A stretch of 64,000 nt of DNA from Sphingobacterium allocomposti (GTDB lineage Bacteria; Bacteroidota; Bacteroidia; Sphingobacteriales; Sphingobacteriaceae), in NCBI RefSeq assembly GCF_008124885.1, contig NZ_VNHX01000015.1:47989-111988 (forward strand), in the 5' to 3' direction. Position numbers and translations under genes: made by a program. Shown here piece by piece: positions 27,096 to 35,967 of this stretch. Every line of letters begins with the position of its first letter. Within the stretch, counting starts at the first letter, position 1. Below the pieces are notes generated by a model, which made no database searches, was not told where the DNA came from, and was given only the letters and a program-made list of their open reading frames with translations.

Positions 27096-28073
27096 ATGTT
27101 TCAAGAATTAGCGTACGCAAAAGTCTTTCAGGAGTATTTAGAAGCCAGGAATCTTCCCCATAGCCCAAGTAATCTGTACGATCCTATCCGATATATTATG
27201 TCGCTGTCGGGTAAGCGGATCCGGCCGTTACTGGTCCTGATGGGCGCCGAGCTGTTCCGTGAAGACGCGGTTACATCGGCATTGCCGGCCAGCGTAGCTA
27301 TAGAGTATTTTCACAATTTCTCATTAATTCACGATGATATAATGGACAAGGCTCCTCTGCGCAGAGGACGTCCCACGGTACATCAGCAGTGGGACGACAG
27401 TGTGGCTATACTTTCGGGCGACGCTCTTCTGGTGAAGGCCTACGAAGAGCTTGCCAAATGCCCGCCGGATAAGATCCCTGCATTGCTCCAGATCTTTAAT
27501 AAAACGGCACTTGAAGTTTGCGAGGGGCAGCAATACGACATGGACTTTGAAAAGCGATGGGAAGTCAGCGAGACGGAGTATATCGATATGATACGTCTTA
27601 AAACTTCCGTGTTGCTGGGTGGAGCGCTGCAAATGGGCGCAATCATTGCGGACGCAGACCGGGAAGCGCAGTCGTTGATCTACGAGTTTGGAGTGAACCT
27701 CGGTATCGCTTTTCAATTGCAGGACGATATTCTGGACGTTTATGGAGATCCCGAAACCTTTGGAAAGCAAGTAGGAGGTGATATCCTCGCAAACAAAAAG
27801 ACTATTCTGTATATCAAGCTCCACGAACTTATCCTTGGTGATGACCGTAGAAAACTTGAACATCTATTGGCGGATGACGGAGAGATTAAGCCGCAAAAAG
27901 TGGAAAAAATGAAGGCGCTGTACGCTAAATATGATATTCAAGCGTTAGCAATATATCAAAAGGAGAAATTTACGACTATTGCTTACGACAAGCTAAAGGC
28001 AATCCGGCTCGAAGAAGAGAGAAAACAGTCTCTTTTTTCGTTAGCCGATGCATTGATGAACCGTGTTCAGTAG
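27096..28073 (+). CDS. Polyprenyl (all-trans) diphosphate synthase
   Basis: Chain-elongating trans-prenyltransferase, 325 residues. The two aspartate-rich motifs are clear: first, LIHDDIMDKAPLRRGRPTVH near residue 82; second, FQLQDDILDVYGDPETFGKQ near 212; GKRIRPLL provides the substrate-binding Lys/Arg. Bulky or small residues just before the first motif set chain length; the sequence (EYFHNFSLIHDD) does not allow a safe call between octaprenyl, farnesyl-geranyl or solanesyl product. Likely feeds menaquinone, the usual quinone of Bacteroidota. Confidence 0.94.
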   Translation: MFQELAYAKVFQEYLEARNLPHSPSNLYDPIRYIMSLSGKRIRPLLVLMGAELFREDAVTSALPASVAIEYFHNFSLIHDDIMDKAPLRRGRPTVHQQWDDSVAILSGDALLVKAYEELAKCPPDKIPALLQIFNKTALEVCEGQQYDMDFEKRWEVSETEYIDMIRLKTSVLLGGALQMGAIIADADREAQSLIYEFGVNLGIAFQLQDDILDVYGDPETFGKQVGGDILANKKTILYIKLHELILGDDRRKLEHLLADDGEIKPQKVEKMKALYAKYDIQALAIYQKEKFTTIAYDKLKAIRLEEERKQSLFSLADALMNRVQ

Positions 28074-28164
28074 GAATATCTTGTCAAGAATTGATTAAGT
28101 ACTAGTTTTTTGTTAATTTGTCCACACATCAATTTTAAAAAACAATTTAATTCAGCGATTGGGA

Positions 28165-28947
28165 ATGGGAGATATGGAGCCGATAAAGATTACAGTATTC
28201 CAGGCATACTTATTTTGGGAAAACGTAGAGAAAAATTTGAATAATCTTTCCTTGCGTCTGTCCGGACTAAAGGAAAAAACGGATTTGATCCTATTGCCCG
28301 AAATGTTCAACACGGGGTTTACTACGCACGTTGAGAAATGTGCGGAAACAATGAATGGCCGGACTATGCATTGGATGTATGAACATGCCAAAGCCTACGG
28401 CTGTGTCGTGGCGGGCTCTTTAATTATCGAAGAAGACGGACATTATTACAACCGCTTTGTCTGGATGTCGCCTGATGGCAGTTTTGTCCATTACGACAAA
28501 CGACATCTTTTTGGGATGGCCAACGAAGATAAGGTCTTCACTCCCGGAAAGTCGCGGATTGTATTGGAATTAAAAGGTTGGAAGGTGTGTCCGATGATAT
28601 GCTACGATTTGCGTTTTCCTGTGTGGTCACGCAATCTAGGAGGGGCATACGACCTTTTGGTGTATACGGCAAGCTGGCCGGATAAACGTTCTGCACATTG
28701 GCGTGCACTCATTCCGGCCCGGGCTATAGAAAATCAGGCGTATGTTATTGGCGTAAACCGCGTTGGATACGACGGAAATGAGATTTACTACTCTGGCGGA
28801 TCCATGTGTATCTCCCCAATGGGCGACGTCGTTTACTATAAGCCGGAAGATGAAGACCTTTACACATTTACCATTCATCCTGCCGAACTGCTTAAAGCAA
28901 GGGAGAACTTTCCTTTCTTAAAGGATGCCGACCACTTTTCCATGTAA
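28165..28947 (+). CDS. Nitrilase-family amidase (omega-amidase/YafV-like)
   Basis: Carbon-nitrogen hydrolase of about 260 residues. The catalytic triad is visible: Glu in LILLPEMFNTGFT, Lys in HYDKRHLFGMANED, Cys in VCPMICYDLRFPVWSRN. The YDKRHLF pattern is that of the YafV/Nit2 group, which hydrolyses 2-oxoglutaramate or 2-oxosuccinamate left by transamination of Gln or Asn and can salvage methionine. Start uncertain: a TTG at 28159, ATG at 28165 or ATG at 28174 (MEPIKITVFQA, which best fits homologues). Confidence 0.9.
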   Translation: MGDMEPIKITVFQAYLFWENVEKNLNNLSLRLSGLKEKTDLILLPEMFNTGFTTHVEKCAETMNGRTMHWMYEHAKAYGCVVAGSLIIEEDGHYYNRFVWMSPDGSFVHYDKRHLFGMANEDKVFTPGKSRIVLELKGWKVCPMICYDLRFPVWSRNLGGAYDLLVYTASWPDKRSAHWRALIPARAIENQAYVIGVNRVGYDGNEIYYSGGSMCISPMGDVVYYKPEDEDLYTFTIHPAELLKARENFPFLKDADHFSM

Positions 28948-29007
28948 CAAAGACGTGTAGATGGCAACGGCTTTTAGCATCCGAAAACCGGCCGGAACAA
29001 AGCGAAG

Positions 29008-29376
29008 CTAAAACTGGGGACGGTTTAAAATGGCCGACTGGATGATAGCCTGACGTAAATCGAACGCCGGCTGGGCTGCCGTGCCCTCCTCGGGCTCCAA
29101 TGGCTTGACCGCTGGTATTTCCTGTAGCCTTTTCTTTCTTTTTCCCCTTTCCTTCCATACTTCTTGTGGTACTTCTGCTTGTTCTGCGCGTCTAGCTACC
29201 GGGTCGGGAAGAGGTGCGGATGGACGGGACGGCGCAGGTTGTTGTGCGACCGCGCGTTCAGGAGTTGGAACATTCGGCCGTCTCTGGCGCGCTTTCTCCT
29301 GCTCCTTTTGAAATTCGGTGTATATTTTATAAACGATACCACCAATAATCAATAACGCCGGTAAGAAGTTTTCCAT
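29008..29376 (-). CDS. Small single-span membrane protein, function unknown
   Basis: 122 residues. One N-terminal hydrophobic helix (FLPALLIIGGIVYKIY), then a charged Lys/Gln/Arg stretch, a Pro/Ala-rich linker, and a short C-terminal motif FDLRQAIIQSAILNRPQF. The last motif recurs, to my knowledge, as a conserved tail of small uncharacterised Bacteroidota membrane proteins, so it is probably a real gene with a conserved binding tail. The protein would sit in the inner membrane with a disordered cytoplasmic part. Confidence 0.7.
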   Translation of the reverse strand: MENFLPALLIIGGIVYKIYTEFQKEQEKARQRRPNVPTPERAVAQQPAPSRPSAPLPDPVARRAEQAEVPQEVWKERGKRKKRLQEIPAVKPLEPEEGTAAQPAFDLRQAIIQSAILNRPQF

Positions 29377-29477
29377 ATCCGTAAATTTAGCAAAAAACGT
29401 GAAAAATCAAATTTTATTTGTATTATATACCGTTTTTTATTTTGTTTGTATAAACAACTAACCTAAATATTACCAAT

Positions 29478-29918
29478 ATGGCTACAAATTTTGAATATGC
29501 CGACGAGTTTTTTTCATTCCTAACGGGGAAGGCAACAGCTGCCTTGGCGAGAAGATTACAGCGAAATTTAAAGGAAGAAGGAATCAGCATAACGTCTGAA
29601 CAATGGTCCCTTTTGTATTATCTTTGGATCGAGGAAGGGCGTACCCAACAGGAGCTTGCGTGCCTGACGTTTCGCGACAAACCGAGCGTTTCACGATTAA
29701 TAAATAATTTGGAGAAGCTCAAGCTTGTCATGCGTGTTAACGATAAACAAGATAAGCGTTCTAATCTTATTTTTTTGACGAAGCAGGGGCGGCAGCTTCG
29801 GGAAGGGTGTCTGCGGCAGGCAAGACGTACAATTGACCAGGCGTTAGAAGGCTTGGACTACCAGGAAATGGTCAGGGCAAAAAACACACTGGAAGTTCTA
29901 TATAGTAACCTGAAATAG
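29478..29918 (+). CDS. MarR-family transcriptional regulator
   Basis: 146-residue winged-helix regulator. The HTH reads TQQELACLTFRDKPSVSRLI near residue 53, followed by NNLEKLKLVMRVNDKQDKRSN, the wing of MarR proteins (DxRxxx). Its N-terminal helix (EYADEFFSFLTGKATAALARRL) matches the dimerisation helix. It faces away from the transmembrane protein gene at 29376 and may regulate it through the 101-bp shared region; no other obvious target nearby. Its stop codon touches the heptad repeat array. Confidence 0.92.
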   Translation: MATNFEYADEFFSFLTGKATAALARRLQRNLKEEGISITSEQWSLLYYLWIEEGRTQQELACLTFRDKPSVSRLINNLEKLKLVMRVNDKQDKRSNLIFLTKQGRQLREGCLRQARRTIDQALEGLDYQEMVRAKNTLEVLYSNLK

Positions 29919-30055
29919 ATAGCTGATGGCAGATGGCAGATAGCTGATGGCGGATAGCTTAGAGCCATTAGCTGATAGCTGATAGCGAATAGCTTATAGC
30001 CATTAGCAGATAGCAAATAGCTTAGAGCCAATAGCCATCAGCCATTGGCTTATTA
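29917..30055 (+). repeat. Intergenic heptad array (GCnnATR family)
   Basis: About nineteen consecutive 7-bp units of the type gatagct, gatggca, aatagct, attagcc, filling the gap between two convergent genes. The left end (gctgatggcagatggc) is roughly complementary to the right end (gccatcagccattggc), so a transcript could fold on itself. Same heptad as at 15.9-16.45 kb and 37.24 kb. Confidence 0.9.
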
Positions 30056-31606
30056 TTATATTTCCTGAGGTTCAAAAGCACTGTGGCTATTAACCAGCTT
30101 GCCCGTATCCTTAAAATAGATTTCCTGGAAACTAAGCGTGTTCACGTTGTCAACTTTTCGGAAAAACTTGTCAGCCGACACGTCATCTAATGTTTTAAAT
30201 CCACAAGCTTCCATGATCTCTACGGTAGCACGTAACGTGTTCCGGTGAAATTGTGCCACGCGGATATATTTGTCCTGTACGTCGAGCGCCTTATACAAAT
30301 GGGGGCGCTGTGTGGCGACACCGACGGGGCATACATCCTCGTTGCATTTCAGGGCCTGAATACATCCTAAGGCAAACATCATACCGCGCGCACTGTAACA
30401 GGCGTCAGCGCCTAGGGCAATGACTTTCAACAGGTCAAAACCGGTGACGATCCTACTGGATACGATCAATTTGATATGTTTTTTGACTCCAAACTTAATT
30501 AAAGTGGTAGTTACAAAAGAAAGCGCATCGTATAACGGCATGCCGATGTTATCGGTAAACTCGAGCGGCGCAGCACCAGTACCGCCTTCGGACCCGTCTA
30601 TCGCAATGAAGTCCGGAAATATCTGCGTGGTTAACATGGCATGACAGATGTCGATAAACTCTTGCTTGTCGCCGATACATATTTTAAATCCGACAGGCTT
30701 ATATCCCGACAGCTCACGAAGCTTCTGGATAAAATGCATCATCTCCTCGGGCGAATGGAATGCGCTATGTGCAGGTGGCGACATGACATCGGTACCGGGG
30801 ACGACGTGACGTATTGCAGCGACCTCAGGGGTATTCTTTGCGGCAGGAAGAATACCTCCGTGCCCGGGCTTGGCGCCTTGGGAAAGCTTAAGCTCGATCA
30901 TCTTCACATACGGCCGTGTGGCCTTCTCAGCGAATAGCTCCGCATCAAACATCCCCATTTCATTGCGGCATCCGAAGTACCCCGTACCGATCTGCCAAAT
31001 AAGATCTCCTCCATTTATATGATAAGGACTAATTCCACCTTCACCCGTATTATGGGCAAAATTTTGCAGGGCAGCCCCCTTGTTGAGCGCAGTGATCGCG
31101 GTTTTACTTAACGCACCGTAGCTCATTGCAGATATATTGAATACGCTGAGGCTGTACGGCTGCTTACAAAGGTGATTTCCAACGGTCGTCCGAAGGTCAT
31201 GATTTTCAATGTGGCAGGGAAATACCGAATGGGCAACCCATTCATTGCCTACGGCCTGTGGATCGGATTGCATACCGAAGGCTACGGTCTCCCGTTCGTT
31301 CTTGGCCCGTTGGTACACAATCGAACGCTGACGTCTGTTAAAGGGACGACCATCCGTATCGGACTCCCAGAAATACTGTCGCATTTCGGGACGGATACTC
31401 TCGAAAAAAAAGCGGAAATAACCCAAAATAGGGTAGTTACGCAGAATCGCATGTTTTGTTTGGACACTGTTGTAAAAGGCCAGAATCATCAGCGGAAATG
31501 GTATAAGAAGTAACCAGAACCAACGTGGTGTAAAGATAATGCCAAAAGAGATGATGATCAGGTTGATGATAACTATTGTCGCGAGAATTAGTTTTCTAAC
31601 TGCCAT
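30056..31606 (-). CDS. FMN-binding glutamate-synthase-family protein
   Basis: 516 residues corresponding to the FMN/central domain of glutamate synthase only, without the N-terminal amidotransferase domain. After two N-terminal membrane helices (residues 5-45) come the TIM-barrel motifs SAMSYGALSKTAITALNKGA, KMIELKLSQGAKPGHGGILP, PDFIAIDGSEGGTGAAPLEF and the cysteines CIQALKCNEDVCPVG that bind the [3Fe-4S] cluster in GltB. Membrane-attached relatives exist in many bacteria without known reaction; ammonia-dependent or unrelated flavin chemistry are both possible. No gltD partner nearby. Confidence 0.9.
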   Translation of the reverse strand: MAVRKLILATIVIINLIIISFGIIFTPRWFWLLLIPFPLMILAFYNSVQTKHAILRNYPILGYFRFFFESIRPEMRQYFWESDTDGRPFNRRQRSIVYQRAKNERETVAFGMQSDPQAVGNEWVAHSVFPCHIENHDLRTTVGNHLCKQPYSLSVFNISAMSYGALSKTAITALNKGAALQNFAHNTGEGGISPYHINGGDLIWQIGTGYFGCRNEMGMFDAELFAEKATRPYVKMIELKLSQGAKPGHGGILPAAKNTPEVAAIRHVVPGTDVMSPPAHSAFHSPEEMMHFIQKLRELSGYKPVGFKICIGDKQEFIDICHAMLTTQIFPDFIAIDGSEGGTGAAPLEFTDNIGMPLYDALSFVTTTLIKFGVKKHIKLIVSSRIVTGFDLLKVIALGADACYSARGMMFALGCIQALKCNEDVCPVGVATQRPHLYKALDVQDKYIRVAQFHRNTLRATVEIMEACGFKTLDDVSADKFFRKVDNVNTLSFQEIYFKDTGKLVNSHSAFEPQEI

Positions 31607-31813
31607 GATGATATGTAAAAATACTGTTTATTTCAGGATTCAGAGGCCATAAGCCTTTATAAGCTAGCAAAAGGCGAGCCATTCAAAAGGGGGACGTGTG
31701 TAGAAGGTCTTATAACCATAACCGTGTAGTTTGTACAAAATTAGAAACTTATCGGTGTAATCGGAAGAAAGAACGAAATCCGGTGACGATTTATTTTTTT
31801 AACAAGAAATTCG

Positions 31814-32581
31814 CTAGGATTCTTTTGTTCTTGTTATTTCTTCGGTGAGTTGTTGATATATTTTGAGCCAAAGCGGATTTTCGCTAAGAAACTGCAAATG
31901 CTTTTCTATAGTTTCGTAGTCGCCCCGCACGGCGGGTCCGGTTTGCACCTCATGGGGAAGATGGTGCTGTATCTTCAGCGCCGTATCAACGATTATGGGT
32001 TTGAGTAGGTCAAAAGACAGTTTATGCGCCGTCAGGATGTTGTAGCTTATACCATATAGCGCATTTGTAAAGTTATTCGCAAATACAGCCGCCGTATGCA
32101 ATGCCAGCCTTTGGCGGCTGTCGCATAGAAAAGCTTGTGACGAGAGGGTTTGCGCAAGTCGAAGTAATAGAGCCGTGGTGCCGGCGTCGTTACCTTCTAC
32201 GCCGAACGGAATTTGGTCTATGCGTACCTCACTATGTTTGTGCATACTTTGTGGCGGGTATATCACGCCAAAAGCCGTAAATCGGCTTAAAAGGGATATA
32301 TCGGTTGCTCCCGAACAATGCACGACAATGCCTTTTAGCGAGGACGGAAGCTGCTGGGCAACATGAGCAATAGCGTGATCGGCAACGGCGAGGATATACA
32401 GGTCAGCTGTCTGGTCCATATCCCCCAGCGCCGTAATAGGAGAGCTTTCCAACAGGGAGGCCAATGCTATTGCATTGACCTGATTTCTACTAAATACCTG
32501 TAAGACGCGATGTCCCAGGCCGTGGAATGCTCTCCCGAGATGTGTTGCTATGTTTCCGCTGCCTAGAAGAACGATGTTCAT
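31814..32581 (-). CDS. Rossmann-fold and DUF2520 domain protein
   Basis: 255 residues. The N-terminal NAD(P)-binding fold starts NIVLLGSGNIATHLGRAFHG (GxGxxA), continued by IVVHCSGATDISLLS; the C-terminal half with LRLAQTLSSQAFLCDSRQRL and HTAAVFANNFTNALYGIS is the DUF2520 all-helical domain. The architecture resembles ketopantoate reductase / ProC-type dehydrogenases, but no substrate is assigned. Its ATG overlaps the ccmF stop as ATGA, suggesting coupled translation. Confidence 0.9.
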   Translation of the reverse strand: MNIVLLGSGNIATHLGRAFHGLGHRVLQVFSRNQVNAIALASLLESSPITALGDMDQTADLYILAVADHAIAHVAQQLPSSLKGIVVHCSGATDISLLSRFTAFGVIYPPQSMHKHSEVRIDQIPFGVEGNDAGTTALLLRLAQTLSSQAFLCDSRQRLALHTAAVFANNFTNALYGISYNILTAHKLSFDLLKPIIVDTALKIQHHLPHEVQTGPAVRGDYETIEKHLQFLSENPLWLKIYQQLTEEITRTKES

Positions 32582-35046
32582 GATCTTACTTTTCGCTTGG
32601 CAATCCGCGAATCCTTAACTCGACGGTAGATCGCCATGATAAAACCGATCGTCATAATTATCGTTCCTGCCCAGAAGAAATTGATATACGGAAACTTGAT
32701 AGCCTTGAAAACCACCCATTTTTTTTCGGGAAGCGGCTTTTGGTAGAGCATGATTTCCAATTTATCTTCTTTTGGCAAAATGTTGGTGAAGCGGAAGCGC
32801 AGCCCTTGTTCACTGACATCTTTGTTGAAGTCGTAGGTGTGGCCATCTTTAATCAGGAATATCGGTTCCACATTATATGTCTTGCCGTCTGCCGACACGA
32901 CCTTGATTTTCAGGCCGACGATCAGGTCTTCGGGACCTTTCGGGATATTGTTTAGCGTTGCGTTTTTGTTGACACCTTCGACGACATAAAATCCGTTCCG
33001 ATAACGGAGGGTATCACCTATACTCACTTGATAAGTTGCCGGTTCGTCGTAGTCTTCGTAACCCGTTTTTTCCTCTTCAGGGATATGGGCTGCCTTAGCT
33101 TGGGAGTCAGAAGCTGCAGCTGTAATAAGGGTGTAAATATCATGGGTCAGGTAGTGCCGTGTGGCCGGTGTACCTATTAAACCACCCATGTCGGGGTTGT
33201 TTTGGGCAAACGGACTAAGTACAAAGGATTCCGTTATCTTGCCAGTCTCTTCGTCGACCCGTTCATATTTTATTTTGTAATATACGTTAGGTGGTGCTAC
33301 GCTGTCGCCTATATAGGTTATGCGGTAGTCGCCCATCTGTACAGGCTCCCCTTCTGTCAAGAACAGGTTTTCCCCAGATTTTTCAACTTGATCGAAACCT
33401 GCGACCTGAATATATCCTGAGTTATTTATGGAGATAACCTCGTTTGTAGCGGCGGCAATCAGCGCTCCTAGGAGTAATAACGCAAATCCGATATGCGATA
33501 CCGCCGAGCCGGCCAGGCGCCACTTACCCTTTAACGCATCGCCCAAAATGCGGATATTGGCCAGTAGGCAGAAGGTACACGTCAATGTGAGCAGGATATA
33601 CATGGCATTGCTGTATATCTTTGTGAAGTATACGATGGCCGCCGTCAAAAGCAGGGCAATGACCAACGAAGCGAGCGTAGAGGCCCAAAACTTGCGGGAA
33701 TCTGTTTTTTTGTATTTAAGAAATTGTGTGAAGGCGGTTAGCAGCATCACCACTACGGCAAACGCACCCTGCCACTTGTTGTAGTGCGGTATCGGGTCGA
33801 CCGGCGGCGCGACATTTGTGCCGAAAAGCGCATTAAAAACCGGGATTGACGTCGTGGCAATCATCTGCACACACGCTACGGTCAACACGAGTCCTCCGAT
33901 AAATAGCCAGAACTCGCGCGAGTAGATATCTTCTTCCTGTTTCGAAGAAGGCATCTCCCTGTACCGCCATACCAGCAGCCCGATCATCACGGCCAGAAAT
34001 GTAAGGTTAAAAACAATAAGCTGTCCCGACATGCCCAAACTCGTAAAGGAGTGCACGGACGTTTCACCAAGGATGCCACTTCTTGTCAGATAGGAGGCGT
34101 AGATCACCAAAACAAAGCTGATCAAAGCAAGAAAAGTAGCCGTGAAGAAACCATGTCCGGAATTCTTGTAGGCAAGCATGACGTGCACCGCCGCTATCAG
34201 TGTCAGCCAAGGAATGATAGACACGTTTTCCACGGGATCCCATGCCCAGAAGCCGCCGAAGTTCAGCGCCTCATATGCCCAGAATGACCCCATGATGATG
34301 CCCGCCCCCAAGATCATGACAGCGAAAAGCGACCACGGCAATCCGGGAGTCATCCACTCTTTGTACCGCTTTGTCCAGAGCCCTGCTCCAGCGTAGGCGA
34401 AAGGTACAATCATAGAGGCGAAGCCTAGAAACAGGGTAGGCGGGTGTATGACCATCCAGTAGTTTTGTAGTAAGGCATTTAATCCGCTACCGTCGGCAAT
34501 CATCGAAAGGTAGTTGGGATCTTTGAAAATCGGTGCATTCAGCGCGTCTCTCAGGAGGATGAAGGGAGAACTGCCGACGCGGCTTCCGAAGATCTCCACG
34601 CCGATAAGCATAGAACCTAGGAAAGTTTGGCAGAGCATAACAAAAGTCATCACTGGAGATTCCCAGCTTTTGGCTTTAAAGAGTAGTATTCCGCCTAGCA
34701 CGGCCTGCCAGAACATCCATAACCAAAAGCTACCTTCTTGCCCTTCCCAAAAAGAAGAAATGATATAATGGGTGGGCAAGGTTCTGGACGAATGGGACCA
34801 AGCGTAGTGATATTCAAAAAGATGGTTGTATATAATATAGAATAACAGCGATCCGATACACACGACGGAAACGGCGTTCAGCCAAAATCCCAGCCGGCCA
34901 AGCGTCTTCCAGGATTTAATCTCCGGCTCCCGTGTCGAAAAGAAATAACTGATAAAAGATAAGAGTGCCGCCCCAAAGGAAAGTATAACAAAAAACTGCC
35001 CGATTTTCCCCGGCAGGAGGTTTTCACCAACGTAGTTAACGTCCAT
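32578..35046 (-). CDS. ccmF: Cytochrome c maturation heme lyase subunit CcmF/CcsA
   Basis: 822-residue membrane protein of the heme-handling CcmF/CcsA family. The WWD signature is LNFGGFWAWDPVENVSIIPW near residue 265; flanking HPPTLFLGFASM and THDIYTLITAA supply conserved histidines. CcmF takes heme from holo-CcmE and attaches it to CXXCH of apocytochrome c. It is longer than the about 650 residues of E. coli CcmF because of the soluble C-terminal domain between the last two helices. ccmE lies 63 bp upstream on the same strand. Confidence 0.93.
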   Translation of the reverse strand: MDVNYVGENLLPGKIGQFFVILSFGAALLSFISYFFSTREPEIKSWKTLGRLGFWLNAVSVVCIGSLLFYIIYNHLFEYHYAWSHSSRTLPTHYIISSFWEGQEGSFWLWMFWQAVLGGILLFKAKSWESPVMTFVMLCQTFLGSMLIGVEIFGSRVGSSPFILLRDALNAPIFKDPNYLSMIADGSGLNALLQNYWMVIHPPTLFLGFASMIVPFAYAGAGLWTKRYKEWMTPGLPWSLFAVMILGAGIIMGSFWAYEALNFGGFWAWDPVENVSIIPWLTLIAAVHVMLAYKNSGHGFFTATFLALISFVLVIYASYLTRSGILGETSVHSFTSLGMSGQLIVFNLTFLAVMIGLLVWRYREMPSSKQEEDIYSREFWLFIGGLVLTVACVQMIATTSIPVFNALFGTNVAPPVDPIPHYNKWQGAFAVVVMLLTAFTQFLKYKKTDSRKFWASTLASLVIALLLTAAIVYFTKIYSNAMYILLTLTCTFCLLANIRILGDALKGKWRLAGSAVSHIGFALLLLGALIAAATNEVISINNSGYIQVAGFDQVEKSGENLFLTEGEPVQMGDYRITYIGDSVAPPNVYYKIKYERVDEETGKITESFVLSPFAQNNPDMGGLIGTPATRHYLTHDIYTLITAAASDSQAKAAHIPEEEKTGYEDYDEPATYQVSIGDTLRYRNGFYVVEGVNKNATLNNIPKGPEDLIVGLKIKVVSADGKTYNVEPIFLIKDGHTYDFNKDVSEQGLRFRFTNILPKEDKLEIMLYQKPLPEKKWVVFKAIKFPYINFFWAGTIIMTIGFIMAIYRRVKDSRIAKRKVRS

Positions 35047-35109
35047 GTATGATAAATTAAAAAATCAAAGTAAAAGTCAACAAACTTCTATATGTTCCGC
35101 TCTCCGCTT

Positions 35110-35529
35110 TTAGAGCACCGGTTGCCTGCCTAAGGAAGCTGTCGTTTCGATAACTTCCACCTGGTCTTTATTGTATTTTGATGGGCATTTCATCAATATC
35201 TTACTTGCGTGAAAGACATCACCTTCCATCTTTCCTGTCAGGACGATTTGCTCTGACCGTTCGATGTCCTGCGGTTTTGAGCCATTGAACACGACGAGGC
35301 ACTCGGTGCTATCGTTGTCATACATGTAAAACGAGAAGTGGTTTGCATCTTTGACAGGATCGTAGTGTAAGGCCTTCTCCTTATTCAACACACCCACTAC
35401 ATAGAGCTCAGTCTTTTTATCCTTAGCCTCCGTGAATGTGGAGTATGTGCTTGAATCGGTGTAGATGACCAAAATCATAGCGATGGCAACAGCAATGATT
35501 ACGATTAAGATGATGGAACTTTTCTTCAT
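35110..35529 (-). CDS. ccmE: Cytochrome c maturation heme chaperone CcmE, CxxxY type
   Basis: 139 residues: one N-terminal transmembrane anchor (residues 6-23) and a periplasmic OB-fold that carries heme to CcmF. The heme-attachment segment reads ILMKCPSKYNKDQ, so Cys115-x3-Tyr119 replaces the His-x3-Tyr of E. coli CcmE. Other features (YVVGVLNKE, EQIVLTGKMEGDVFHA) are standard. The Cys variant is known from some archaea and sulfate reducers; see findings. First gene of a ccmE-ccmF-DUF2520 unit. Confidence 0.9.
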   Translation of the reverse strand: MKKSSIILIVIIAVAIAMILVIYTDSSTYSTFTEAKDKKTELYVVGVLNKEKALHYDPVKDANHFSFYMYDNDSTECLVVFNGSKPQDIERSEQIVLTGKMEGDVFHASKILMKCPSKYNKDQVEVIETTASLGRQPVL

Positions 35530-35793
35530 AGTATTATCTCCAAATAAAAATATCCATTGTATAAATCAGCGGCAAGCATGTCGTACGCGAAGGATATTCC
35601 TTATGCTATTTTTTAAAACTGAGCTGGAGCGCAGTAAAGCGTTTTTAACATTATACACGCGCGCATGAACAGCTATTTAAAATTTGAGTACAAAATTACG
35701 AAATGCTTTTACAAGGGAGCAATTTGTCAAGTATCTGCTGTTATTTAGAAACGTTCTATTTAATCGGATTGGAAATTATAGTGGATTGTTCTT

Positions 35794-35967
35794 CAGTAAT
35801 TTATGTGGTGGATGGCAAGCTTCCTAAGTTTATCCGGTACCATTATGGTAAGAATATTACAAAGGCTAAGCGGGCTCTTCCAGTAATTTATGTGGTGGAT
35901 GGCAAGCTTCCTAAGTTTATCCGGTACCATTATGGTAAGAATATTACAAAGGCTAAGCGGGCTCTTC
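35794..35967. repeat. Exact 87-bp tandem duplication
   Basis: 35794-35880 and 35881-35967 are identical over all 87 bases. The second copy holds the last five codons of the symporter gene including its stop (EEPA then TAG on the minus strand), so the gene end is present twice, with the outer copy outside the gene. 87 is a multiple of 3, which leaves an accidental frame through both copies. Confidence 0.97.
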
